A DNA stretch of 64,000 nt from Antedon bifida (Eukaryota; Echinodermata; Crinoidea; Comatulida; Antedonidae), in NCBI GenBank assembly GCA_963402885.1, contig OY727093.1:20707409-20771408 (forward strand). The letters run 5' to 3'. Every line of letters starts with the position of its first letter. Position 1 is the stretch's first letter. Below, piece by piece: positions 33,536 through 45,022 of the stretch. The notes below the pieces were generated by a model. The model was not told where the DNA came from. It made no database searches and saw only the letters and a program-made list of their open reading frames with translations. The translations under genes and the position numbers were made by a program.

Positions 33536-36364
33536 AGTTATCCGCACTATGGCGGATAACTCCTTGTAACTGTCCTGTTTCATCATCTTATTTTTTTTTT
33601 TTGGTTATCCGCAACCGTAAGGTTTTGCGGATAACCCTTGTTATTGTAAATATCTTTTTTTTTTTCATCTTCTTTGTTCTTCTTTCTTTCCCGGAATTTT
33701 GTTGCATGCATATCTGTCATCCTTGTCAACATAAGATTGTATAACTTTGTCAAATGATTGGCCTGCAGCTGTAGATGTGCAAGAAACTTCGTTATATGAC
33801 ATTAGAGTCGCGCAGCGTAAGTTACGCGCGATTTTATGAATTTCAATGATTGATCATAGATTATAAACCAAAAGTCATTTTGTTTTGACACTTAGTGAAA
33901 ATTTAAGTCATATCAAGGGCAAACTTTCTATGGATTAAAAATGACATGTTTCACAAGAAGTTACGTGCGCACGCGCATTTAAAATTTTAAAATGCGCAAA
34001 ATTAATTTATAATCAACTTTCTACGCTGATCATGACAATTGAAACATGTCAAAAATTCCCACGCGCGCGAAAAAAATTACGCGTAAGGTGCGCACGGAGC
34101 ATGAAAATCATGTGTTTTTTTCTTGAATTATGATTTTACAGCCTTTCTTAGTCATTTTAAAAAAGATTTACATCATTTCAAATTAAAATGACGTCATACG
34201 AACACGTTGATTTAGACAATTTGCGCGCGTTTTAGTTGCAAAAGTGACAACATATTGTCAAAAATAAGCCTATTTTTAATCTATTATAGCTCCTCAGGAT
34301 CATCCACGACCCCCAATTTTTTTAATTTAATATGTAAGCAGATATGTTGTAGATATGAATTCATGCAGAACCTTTACCACTCGGATGTTATGACGTCATC
34401 GTATGGCCACACGAATGTAAAATATAGGATTTTTTACTCTTTCGTTATTGCTCATCATATTAAATAGAGCGCATCTCACTTTTACGTGCCCAAAATTCTT
34501 CAAATTTGATTTAATGTAATTATTTAGATAATTATCTTCTAAAATTGTTATCTTTATATGTCAATTTGATGACGTCATCGTGTTAATAATTGGATTTAAA
34601 AGATGGGTCTCATAATTTTGTCTATGCTACACTGTATATAACATATACAGTTTATTCTGTAAAATACTGTAATATGATGTATGCTACATAATAGGTACAA
34701 TTCAGCACTGTAAACATATTTATTTCATGTCATAGGATGGCATAATAATTGTTGAGGTTCATATGGTTAAGTATGTGCATGTTGCGTTTGCGCGGATAAC
34801 CCGAACTCGTCAAAGTGACGAGTTCAAATCTAGTTTTCTGTATTATTCTTCTTTCTTTCTGTCATTTTTGTGCAGAGCGTATCTCTAAAACGTGTAAAGT
34901 TAACATTTTATAACTTTGTCAACATATGGGCAATCACGTGAAGTTGTGCTTTCCTATAAGTGAATGACGTCAGAGTTGCGCAACATGACTTACGCGCGTT
35001 TTTATGAATTTCGCGTATTTAACATAGATCGAAAACCATATAACAATTTAAATTGAAACTTAGCAAAAGTCTAATTTATATCGTGCGCTAACTTTTTGTG
35101 CACTAAAAATGGCATGTTTTACACGAAGTTACGCGCGCACACGCGTTTAAAATTTTACAATGCGAAAAATCAATTTCTAATCAACTTTCTACGCGTTTCA
35201 TGTCATTTTGAGCATGTCAAAAATTCCCACACATGCGCAAATTTTTACGCGCGTGGTGCACACGTAGCGTTAAAAACGTCATTTTTTCGAGTGATTTATG
35301 TTTTTCCAGCCTTTTCTAGTAATTTTACCAACTTTTAAACAATTTCGACTTTAAATTACGTCATACGAGCACGTAGAATATGATAATTTGCGCGCTTTTT
35401 TGATAAAAAACTTCAAAAATTCGTCAAAATTAAGCCTTTTTTTAAACAATCGTAGTTTTTAAACTAAACGGTAAAAATTATTTTTATTAAACATTCTGGA
35501 AGTTGATGAGTTGTAGATATCAGATCATGCATTAATTTGGCTAACTGGACATTGTGACGTCATCGTATGGCCACGCGAATATGAAATTTAGGATTTTTGT
35601 ATCTTTCGTCATAACTCCTCACATTTAATAGAGCGCATCTCCACTTATCCGTTTTCCATTTTCACCCCGATTTTGATATTGTCTAGGTCAATGAACTATC
35701 TTTAGCATGAGTTAAAAATATTTTAATTTTTATGACGTCATCATGCCTAAAAATTTAAGTTACGTGTGGCATTAATTTCATCTTTACAGTAAATTTCAAT
35801 CTGTTATAGCTCGTAAGAATAAAATGTGATAATCACGATTAAAACGTTTTCTTGAAGCTATTGGATTTTAGATACAAAATCATGTGAAAATTTTGCCAAT
35901 CGGATGTGGTGACGTCATCATATGGCCAGTTAAATAAAAAAAGTCGTATTTTCATATTTTACGTCATAGTTCATCACATTTAAAAGAGCGCGCATCTATA
36001 TTTTATGTATCCAAATTTCTTCTACACGCTAATATGTTGTTGCTGAGATAATATCCTTCCGAAATTATTATTTTAGTGTTTCATTTTGATACCGTCGCCA
36101 TGTTAAAAAATGGAATAAATGGCGGGTCCCATAATTTCACCTATTCCACACTGTATGTAATATGTATACAGATTATACTGTTTATACTGTACTGTACTAT
36201 ATGACACAAAATTGACAGAATTCAGCACTAACAACATATCATATTCTTCAGATCAGGTCATATGCCATAATTTTTTTCTGTGTGCAAAATTCTAACGTAT
36301 GACGTGCACGTGGCGTTTGTCGTGCGGATAACTAACTCGTCAAAGTGACGAGTTTCATGTCTAG
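33536..36364 (+). mobile_element. Helentron-type copy A3 (A family)
   Basis: Head 33536-33561, motif CCTTGTAACTGT, G1 inserted in the T-tract, body resumes 34834, hairpin 36334-36354, CTAG 36361-36364. Own length 1598 bp. Confidence 0.85.
33603..34833 (+). mobile_element. Helentron-type copy G1 (G family), innermost
   Basis: Head 33603-33636 (GGTTATCCGCAACC...GCGGATAACC), motif CTTGTTATTGTA, uninterrupted body, inverted GCGGATAACC at 34792, hairpin 34804-34824, CTAG 34830-34833. Length 1231 bp. Confidence 0.88.
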
Positions 36365-39300
36365 TATTATTCTTCTGTCTTTCTCCCTCACTTTTTGTGC
36401 AGAGCGTATCTCTAAAATGGGTAAACATAACATTTCATAACTTTGTCAACATATGGGCATTTACGTGAAGTTGTGCACCTCCTATTTTTGAATGACGTCA
36501 GAGTTGCGCAACGTGACTTACGCGCGATTTTATGATTTTTTATGATTGATCATAGCTTAAAAACCAAGCCTAATTTTTTTTTTACCCTTTATGAAAATTT
36601 AAGTCATATCAAGGGCAAACTTTTAGTTAACTAAAAATGGCGTGTTTTACAAGAAGTTACGCGCGCATGCGCATTTAAAATTTTAAAATGCGCAAAATTA
36701 ATTTCTAATCAACTTTTTACGCCATTCATGACATTTTGCTCATGTCAAAATTTCCCGCGCGCGCGAACAATTTTACGCGTGCAGTGCGCACGCAGCATGA
36801 AAATCATGTTTTTTTCTATTAAATTGTGATTTTCCAGCCTTTCCTAGTCATTTTTAAAAAGATTGACATAATTTCAAATTAAAATGACGTCATACGTACA
36901 CGTTGATTTAGACCATTTGCATGCGTTTTAGTTGCAAAAGTTACAAAATATTGTCAAAATTATGCCTATTTTGAATCTATTATAGCTCCTCAGGATCAAC
37001 CGTTACCCCCGAGTTTTTTAACTTAATATGTAAGCAGATATGTTGTAGATATGAATTCATGCAGAATTTTTTCCTTACGGATGTTGTGACGTCATCGTAT
37101 GGCCACACAAATGTAAAAAATAGGATTTTTGTCTCTTTCGTTATTGCTCATCACATTCAATGGAGCGCATCACGCTTATCCGTCTTCCATTTTCTCCGAG
37201 ATTTTAATATTATCTAGGTCAATCAATTTTCTTTCGCATGAGTTAAAAATATTTTAATTTTTATAACGTCATCATGCCTAAAAATTTAAATTATGTGGGT
37301 CATTAATTTTATCTTTACAGTAAATTTTAATCTGTTATAGCTCGTAAGAATAAAATGTGATAATCACGATTAAAACGTTTTCTAGAAGCTATTGGATTGT
37401 AGATACGAATTCATGTGAACATTTTGTCAATCAGATGTTGTGACGTCATCATATGACAAGTTTAATTAAAAAGGTCAAATTTTCATATTTTGCGTAATAG
37501 TTCATCACATTTAAAAGGGTGCGCATCTATATTTTATGTATTCAAATTTCTTCTACACGTTAATATGTTGTTCCTGAGATAATTTCCTTCTGAAATTGCT
37601 ATCCAAGTGTTTCATTTTGATACCGTCGCCATGTTAAAAATTGGAATAAATGGCGGGTCCCGTAATTTCACCTATTCTACACTGTATGTAATATGTATAC
37701 AGATTATACTGTTTGCATGTATATGCTATATGACACAAAATTGACAGAATTCAGCACTAACAGCATATCATATTCTTCAGTTCTTGTCATAATGCCATAA
37801 TCTTTATCTGTGTGCAATATTCCAACGTATGATGTGAACGTGGCGTTTGTCGTGGTGCGGATAACTAACTCGTCAAAGTGACGAGTTTCATGTCTAGTTC
37901 TTGTTTCCTTCCTTCCTTTTTGTGAGTCGCGTTTCTCTAAAATGTGTAAACATAACATTTCATAACTTTGACAACATATGGGCATTTACGTGAAGTTGTG
38001 CACCTCCTATTTTTGAATGACGTCATAGTTGCGCAACGTGACTTACGCGCAATTTTATGAATTTCAATTGATTGATTGATTGATTATAGATTAAAAACCA
38101 AAAGTCATTTAGTATTGACACTTTGACAAAATTTAAGTCATCATATCAGGGGCAAACTTTCTACGGATTAAAAATGGCATGTTTCACAAGAAGTTACGCG
38201 CGCACGCGCATTTAAAATTTCAAAATGCGCAAAATTAATTTCTAATCAACTTTTTATGCGTTTCTTGTCATTTTGAGCATGTCAAAAATTCCCACGGGCG
38301 CGCAATTTTTTACGCACGCGGTGCGCACGTAGCGTTAAAAACATATTTTTTTCTCTTGAATTATATTTTTCAAGTCTTTCCTAGTAATTTTGAAAACAAT
38401 TTAGACCTTTTCCAGTTTAAATAACGCCATACGAACACGTTGAATAAGACAATTCGTGCGCGTTTTTTATGAAAAAGCTTAAAAAATCGTCAAAATTATG
38501 TCTTTTTTTAAACAGTCATAGTTTCTAAAGTAAACTGTGAACCGTTTATTTTTATTACAAAATCTAGAAGTTGATGAGTTGTAGATATCGGATCATGCAT
38601 CGATAAGGCTAAAAAAACATTGTGACGTCATCGTATGGCCACACGAATGTAAAATATAGGATTTTTGTCTCTTTCGTTATTGCTCATCACATTCAATGGA
38701 GCGCATCACGCTTATCTGTATTCCTTTTTCTCCTAAATTTATATATTGTGTAGGTCAATCAACTTTCTTTAGCATGAGATAAAAATATTTTAATTTTTAT
38801 GACGTCATCATGCCTAAAAATTTTAATTATGTGGGTCATTAATTTCATCTTTACAGTAAATTTTAATCTGTAATAGCTCGTAAGAATAAAATGTGATAAT
38901 CACGATTAAAACGTTTTCTGGAAGCTATTGGATTGTAGATACGAATTCATGTAAACATTTTGCCAATCGGATGTTGTGACGTCATCATATGGCCAGTTGA
39001 ATAAAAAAAGTCGTATTTTCATATTTTGCGTAATAGTTCATCACATTTAAAAGGGTGCGCATCTATATTTTACGTATTCAAATTTCTTCTACACGTTAAT
39101 ATGTTGTTCCTGAGATAATTTCCTTCAGAAATTGCTATTTAAGTGTTTCATTTTGATACCGTCGCCATGTTAAAAATTGGAATAAATGGCGGCTCCCGTA
39201 ATTTCACCTATTCTACACTGTATGTAATATGTATACAGATTATACTGTTTGCATGTATATACTATATGACACAAATTGACAGAATTCAGCACTAACAGCA

Positions 39301-39558
39301 TATCATATTCTTCAGTTCTTGTCATAATGCCATAATCTTTATCTGTGTGCAATATTCCAACGTATGACGTGCACGTGGCGTTTGTCGTTGTGCGGATAAC
39401 TAACTCGTCAAAGTGAGGAGTTTCATGTCTAGTTCTATTTAGTTATTCTTTTACAGAGAGAAACTGACTCCCTTATTTATTTATAATTATTAGGTGATCA
39501 TTTAGAATAAAATGATCACCTATTGTTATTGTATAAAATCTTTATTATTTTTTTTTTT

Positions 39559-40779
39559 GGTTATCCGCAACTTAGTTGCAGGATAACCCTTGTGATTGTA
39601 AATATCTTTTTTCATCTTCTTTGTTATTCTTCTTTCTTTCCCGGATTTTTGTGACCAGCATATCTCTATTGCTTGTGAACATAACTTTGTATAACTTGGT
39701 AAAAAGATTGACATTGAAGTGTAGATGTGCAGCTAAGCTTTTGGACGATGTCAGAGCCGCGTTGCGTAAGTTACGCGCGATTTTATGATTTTCTATAACT
39801 GATCATAACTGTAGAACCAACAAATATTCTTTCATGAAACTTAGTGAAAATTTAAGTCATATCAAGGACAAACTTTCTATGGATTAAAAATGGCACGTTT
39901 CACAAGACGTTACGCGCGCACGCGCATTTAAAATTTCAAAATGCGCAAAATTAATTTCTAATCAACTTTCTACGCTGATCATGACATTTTGAGCATGTCA
40001 AAAATTCCCACGCGCGCGAAAAAAATTACGCGTAAGGTGCGCACGGAGCATGAAAATCATGTGTTTTCTCTTGATTTATAATTTTACAGTCTTTCCTATT
40101 TATTTTGAAAAAGATTGACATCATTTCAAATTAAAATGACGTCATACGAACAGGTTGATTTAGACCATTTGCGCGCGTTTTAGTTGCAAAAGTGACAAAA
40201 TATTGTCAAAATTATGCCTATTTTTAATCTATTATAGCTCCTCAGGATCATCCATGACCCCCATTTTTTTAATTTAATATGTAAGCAGATATGTTGTAGA
40301 TATGAATTCATGCAGAATCTTTACCCCTCGGATGTTATGACGTCATCGTATGGCCACACGAATGTAAAATATAGGATTTTTTACTCTTTCGTTATTGCTC
40401 ATCACATTAAATAGAGCGCATCTCACTTTTACGTGCCCAAAATTCTTCAAATTTGTTTTAACGTAATTATTTAGATAATTATCTGCTAAAATTGTTATCG
40501 TTATATGCCAATTTGATGACGTCATCGTGTTAATAATTGGATTTAAAAGATGGGTCTCGTAATTCCGTCTATGCTACTCTGTATATAACATACAGTGTAT
40601 TCTGTAAACACTGTAATATGCTGTATGCTACAAAATAGGTACAATTCAGCACTGTAAACATTCGTAATTCATGTCATAGGATGGCATAATAATTGTCGAA
40701 GTTCATATAGTTTAAAGTATGTGCATGTTGCGTTTGCGCGGATAACCCGAACTCGTCAAAGTGACGAGTTCAAATCTAG
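39559..40779 (+). mobile_element. Helentron-type copy G2 (G family)
   Basis: Head 39559-39588, CTTGTGATTGTA, body as G1, CTAG 40776-40779. Length 1221 bp. Confidence 0.85.
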
Positions 40780-40786
40780 TTATTTT

Positions 40787-42305
40787 TAGGTGATCATTTA
40801 GAATAAAATGATCACCTATTGTTATTGTATCAAATCTTTATTCTTCTTCTTATTCTTATTATTTATTTCTCTCTGTACAAATTTGTGTAACAATTATCTC
40901 AAAAAGTTAAATGTCAATGATCACAAATTTTTCACAATGTCTTTTAAATACTTTAACTTAACCATAATAAGCTTTTCAGTGTGATCACTCAACCGTGACG
41001 TCATAAATACGCGATTTTGTGAAATCACACTATCAATCATATCTCCATAACTCTTTATCACATATCAATCAAATTCACTACACGTAAACTTCAGGTCAAG
41101 GGTAAAAATATAAGCAAATAAAAACTTGCATGTTTCAAGGTCATGCATGTGAAATTGCGCGTTAAAAATTTAAAAAGCTTGAAATTAAGTTTTGATCAAT
41201 TTAGAGCATGAATTAGGCCATTTGCGTGTTTAAAAAAATTACTGCGCAAAAACACGTTTTTGCGCGCGCTATACTTAAAAAGCGTAAACAATACAATTTT
41301 TTTGTACAAATCGCATTCTACCCACCATCCGTAGTACATTCACCAAATTTGAGTCCGTTCCGACTTAAAATAACGCTATACGAGCAGGTGAAAAATAGGC
41401 CTTTTTTAAAAATGAAAATAACTCTTCAGAATGCAAGATGACCCCCAGTTTTTTTAACTTATTCTGGAAGCCATTGAGTTGTAGATATGAATTCATGTAC
41501 ATTTCACGTACAAAATGTTGTGGCGTCATCAAATGGCCACTTGAATTTAAAAATTAGGTTTTTTTCTCTTTCGTCATAGATTATCACATTCAAAAGTGCG
41601 CATCTCGGTTATTTTGTGCCCGATTTTCGCTCAAATTTTAGTATATGATTGCTCAATTAATTATCTTTCTCTTAAGTTGTCAACATTTTAATTTTAATCA
41701 CGTCATCACGCGTAAAAACTCGAATAACGTAGGTCGTGTAATTTCACCTTCAGCGTATATTTGAACATCTCACAGCTCTTCAGAGTTAAAGGTGAACATG
41801 ATGATTATAATTTGTTATGAAAGCTGATGAAATGTAGATATGAATTCATATAAAAAATAAGCCAATCAGATATTTTGATGTTATCATATGGCCAGTTGAA
41901 GTTAAAAAGTAGTTTTTAAATTTCTTTAGTCAAAGTTATACACATTTCAAAGAGCGCGCATTGCGCTTCTACGTCCCACATTCTCTTCCAATTCTTATAT
42001 TTATTTGCTCAATTCATTATCTTTCGAAATTGTCAACTTCAAGTTTATTTTGATAATTCCATCATACCAAAAAATTAGAACATGATATGTGTCCCGTAAT
42101 TTCACCTATGCTACACTGTATATTAGATATACAGTATATACTGTACATATTGTATATGGCATATAATAGGCACAACTCAGCACTATAATAGGATGACATT
42201 TTCCGATCGTATGTTAACGTACGTGCATGTTTAAAAAAAATTAATTTCAATAAAATTATAAAAATGATCACCTATAATTCGTCAAAGTGACGAATTAAAT
42301 TCTAG
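40787..42305 (+). mobile_element. Helentron-type copy R2 (R family)
   Basis: Head 40787-40818, ATTGTTATTGTATC, body, inverted ATGATCACCTA, hairpin, CTAG 42302-42305. Length 1519 bp. Separated from G2 by only seven bases of R1's T-tract. Confidence 0.85.
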
Positions 42306-43806
42306 TTTTTCTTTTTATTGTTTCTGTACACTATTTTGTGTAACAATTATCTCAAAAAGTTTAATGTCAATGAGAATATCTTTCAAATAATATAACTTAA
42401 TCCTAATAAGCTTTCCAGCCTGATCACTCATCCGTGACGACATTTATACGCCATTTTGCGAAATCACATTATCAATCATATCTCCATAATTCATTATCAC
42501 ATATTACTGAAATTCACTACACGTAAACTTCAGATCAAGGGTAAAAATATTAGCAAATAAAAACGCACGCGCACGTAGGTTCATGCGCGTGATATCGCGC
42601 GTTAAAAATTTAAAACGCTCAAAATTAAGTTTTGATCAATTTAGAGCATGAATTAGGCCATTTGCATGTTTCAAAAAATTACTGCGCAAAAATGCGTTTT
42701 TGCGCGCGCAAAACTTAAAAAGCGTAAAAAATATGAATTTTTTTTACAAATCTCATTCTACTCACCATCCTTAGTACATTCACCAAATTTGAGTCAGTTC
42801 CGACTTAAAATAACGCTATACGAGCACGTTAAAAATGACAAAATGCGCACATTAATTTTACAAAAGTTCTGAAAATGGTGAAAAATAGGTCTTTTTTAAA
42901 ATGAAAATAATTCTTCAGAATGCAAGATGACCCCCGATTTTTTTAACTTATTCTGGAAGCCATTGAGTTGTAGATATGAATTCATGTACACATTTTACGT
43001 ACAAAATGTTTTGACGTCATCAAATGGCCACTTGAATTTAAAAATTAGGATTTGTTATCTTTTTGTGTAGATTATCACATTCAACAGAGCGCATCTTGGT
43101 TATGTGTGCTCGAATTTCGCACAACTTTCAGTATGTGCTTGCTTAATTAATTATCTTTATCATGAGTTGACACTATCTTCATTTTAATGACGTCATCACG
43201 CGTAAAAACTTGAATAACGTAGGCCGTGTAATTTCACCTTCGCAGTAAATTTGAATATCTTACAGCTCTTCAGAATTGAAGGTTACCTTGATGATTATAA
43301 TTTATTATGAAAGCTGATGAAATGTAGATATTAATTCATATAAAAATTAAGCCTATCGGATGTTGTGACGTTAACATATGGCCAGTTGAAGTGAAAAAGT
43401 AGTTTTTTCATATTTTTCGTCAAAGTTATACACAATTCAAAGAGCGCGCACAGCGCTTCTACGTGCCAAATTTTTTTCCAAATCTTATATTTTTTTGCTC
43501 AATTAATTATCTTTCGAAATTGTCATCTTAAAGTTTAGTTTGATAACGTCATCATGCCAAAAAATTAGAACATGTGTGTCCCGTAATTTCACCTATGCTA
43601 CACTGTATATAGATATACAGTATATACTGTACATATTGTATATGGCATATAGGCACAACTCAGCACTATAAGCATATAATAGGATGGCATACATCAACAT
43701 TTTCCGATCGTATGTTAACGTACGTGCATGTTTAAAAAAAATTTATTTCAGTAAAATGATAAAAATGATCACCTATAATTCGTCAAAGTGACGAATTAAA
43801 TTCTAG

Positions 43807-43818
43807 TTATTATTATTA

Positions 43819-43853
<35 letters not shown>

Positions 43854-43911
43854 TTTTTTTTTTTTTTCCCTTACTTCTCCTTTCACTTTTCTTTCTCTCT
43901 TTTCTTCTTCT
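43807..43911. repeat. (TTA)n / poly-T / pyrimidine-rich simple sequence
   Basis: About 50 bp of ATT repeats, a poly-T run and CT-rich DNA before the last piece of G00. Confidence 0.8.
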
Positions 43912-44366
43912 TTTTATATGTCAATTTGATGACGTAATCGTGTTAATAATTGGATTTAAAAGATGGGTCTTTTTTTCGTCTTATAATTTATATGTTATAT
44001 ACAGTGTATTCTGTAAATACTGTAATGTGATGTATGCTACAAAATAGGTACAATTCAGCACTGTAAACATATTTATTTCATGTCATAGGATGGCATAATA
44101 ATTGTCGAGGTTCATATAGTTTAAAGTATGTGCATGTTGCGTTTGCGCGGATAACCAGAACTCGTCAAAGTGACGAGTTCAAATCTAGTTCATTTTGTTA
44201 TTACATGACGATAATAATTATTATTGCTAATTCTATAAGATATAAAATACATGGTAATATTTTCTGTTCTTGCCACATCCCTCTTCTATGATTCTACTCT
44301 TTTTTTTAAAGTACGAAAGCCTAACGAATTTTAAAATAATAATCGACTTCCGCCGGAAGAATATTT

Positions 44367-45022
44367 ATTAAACAGAATACCATCACTGACAGAAGGGCGT
44401 GTCGGATTACTGGAATGACAGTAGCCAATTCTATGGTTTCATTAAAAAAGGACCAACAAAATATCAACCAAAGAATATAGTTGCATTAAGTTTTATTCAT
44501 TTTTAAATGTTATAGTGTACAAAAAGAATTTCTGATTTTATTTGACCAAATAAATGCTGTGAGAGCAGTTGACTGAGTAACAAAAGCGTTATTTATTTTG
44601 AAATGTTATAGTGATTTATTTGACCAAATAAATGCATCGGTAGCGCCTCACAGTTGACCGCTGAATACCATATAATACACAATAGACACGGACGAACACG
44701 TTCGTTTCGTTACTGTTATGAAGATCGAACGCATTCGTTTCTGGAATTGCGACGGCGAGAAATTCACTTTTAACTTTAATTTTATCAGTTTCTGAAAGAA
44801 TTAAGCCTTGGAATTTGTAATATACCATTAATAATACATTCCAAACAGGTGGCTGCTCTCTGGTGATAGGATTTAGGTATCTGGTGGTGTTTAGTAGGAC
44901 CGGTCGTGATAAAATCAAAATCCTGTCTTTTGTATGGAGTGCCACTAGATACGCTTTTTAGCATATTTGTTACATTTGATATCAGTCGTGTTTTATTTTG
45001 GTCGCGCTAATTTGTATGGGGT
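44367..45022. repeat. Right arm of the large inverted repeat (partner 22902-23668)
   Basis: Inner end ATTAAACAGAATACCATCAC, then TTTGACCAAATAAATGC twice, GAATTGCGACGGCGAGAAAT, GGTGGTGTTTAGTAGG, GGTCGTGATAAAATC and outer end GGTCGCGCTAATTTGTATGG. Blocks are in the exact inverse order of the left arm with moderate divergence. The Helentron-type nest sits close to this arm. Confidence 0.8.

Larger units (their letters stand above)
33479..37897 (+). mobile_element. Helentron-type copy A2 (A family)
   Basis: Head 33479-33506 with a 2-base insertion (AGTTATATCCGC), motif CCTTGTAATCGT, A3 inserted, body resumes 36365, hairpin and CTAG 37894-37897. Own length 1590 bp. Confidence 0.85.
33409..39432 (+). 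mobile_element. Helentron-type copy A1 (A family), outermost of the four-level nest
   Basis: Head 33409-33436, T-tract, A2 inserted, body resumes at 37898, inverted GCGGATAACT at 39393, hairpin with one stem mismatch (GTGAGGAG), CTAG 39429-39432. Own length 1605 bp. Confidence 0.85.
39491..43806 (+). mobile_element. Helentron-type copy R1 (R family), carries G2 and R2
   Basis: Head 39491-39522, motif ATTGTTATTGTA, T-tract holding G2 and R2 side by side, body resumes 42306 with CTTTTTATTGTTTCTGTACA, inverted ATGATCACCTA at 43765, hairpin and CTAG 43803-43806. Own length ~1.58 kb. Confidence 0.85.
25461..44188. mobile_element. Nested stack of Helentron-type non-autonomous elements (13 copies)
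   Basis: The whole 18.7-kb block is built from elements that each run from a 5' palindrome to a hairpin plus CTAG. Plus-strand copies nest as A0 in B; G00 interrupted by everything from 28475 on; A1 around A2 around A3 around G1; R1 around G2 and R2. Minus-strand copies nest as R' around F' around A'. Tails close in the reverse order of heads without exception among pairs that can be scored. No replicase or helicase ORF is present; the short frames in the bodies are not conserved between copies. Confidence 0.85.
27422..44188 (+). mobile_element. Helentron-type copy G00 (G family), in three pieces
   Basis: Body pieces: 27422-28474, 33277-33297 and ~43912-44188. The breaks are filled by the reverse nest (28475-33276) and by the block 33298-43911. 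Homology to G1 and G2 continues across both gaps (TTAGATAATTATCTTCTAAA at the first, ATATGTCAATTTGATGACG at the second). The 3' end has GCGGATAACC, hairpin 44159-44179 and CTAG 44185-44188. No separate head can be assigned. Confidence 0.7.

Noticed and set aside
33405..33640. Regularly spaced palindromes that could suggest a CRISPR array
   Set aside because: Spacing and linkers are explained by stacked element heads, each with a matching tail downstream; repeats are not identical and the host is eukaryotic.
25500..43000. Many short ORFs of 60-90 codons in the element bodies, some similar between copies
   Set aside because: They are shared because the DNA repeats; frames break between copies of the same family and contain no recognisable motif.
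25461..44188. Perfect hairpins followed by T-runs, similar to bacterial rho-independent terminators
   Set aside because: They are the terminal palindromes of mobile elements in a eukaryotic context; no operons are present.
22902..45022. Polinton/Maverick transposon, because of long inverted repeats ~20 kb apart
   Set aside because: No protein-primed polymerase, retroviral-like integrase or capsid genes in the interior; the length is due to later insertions.
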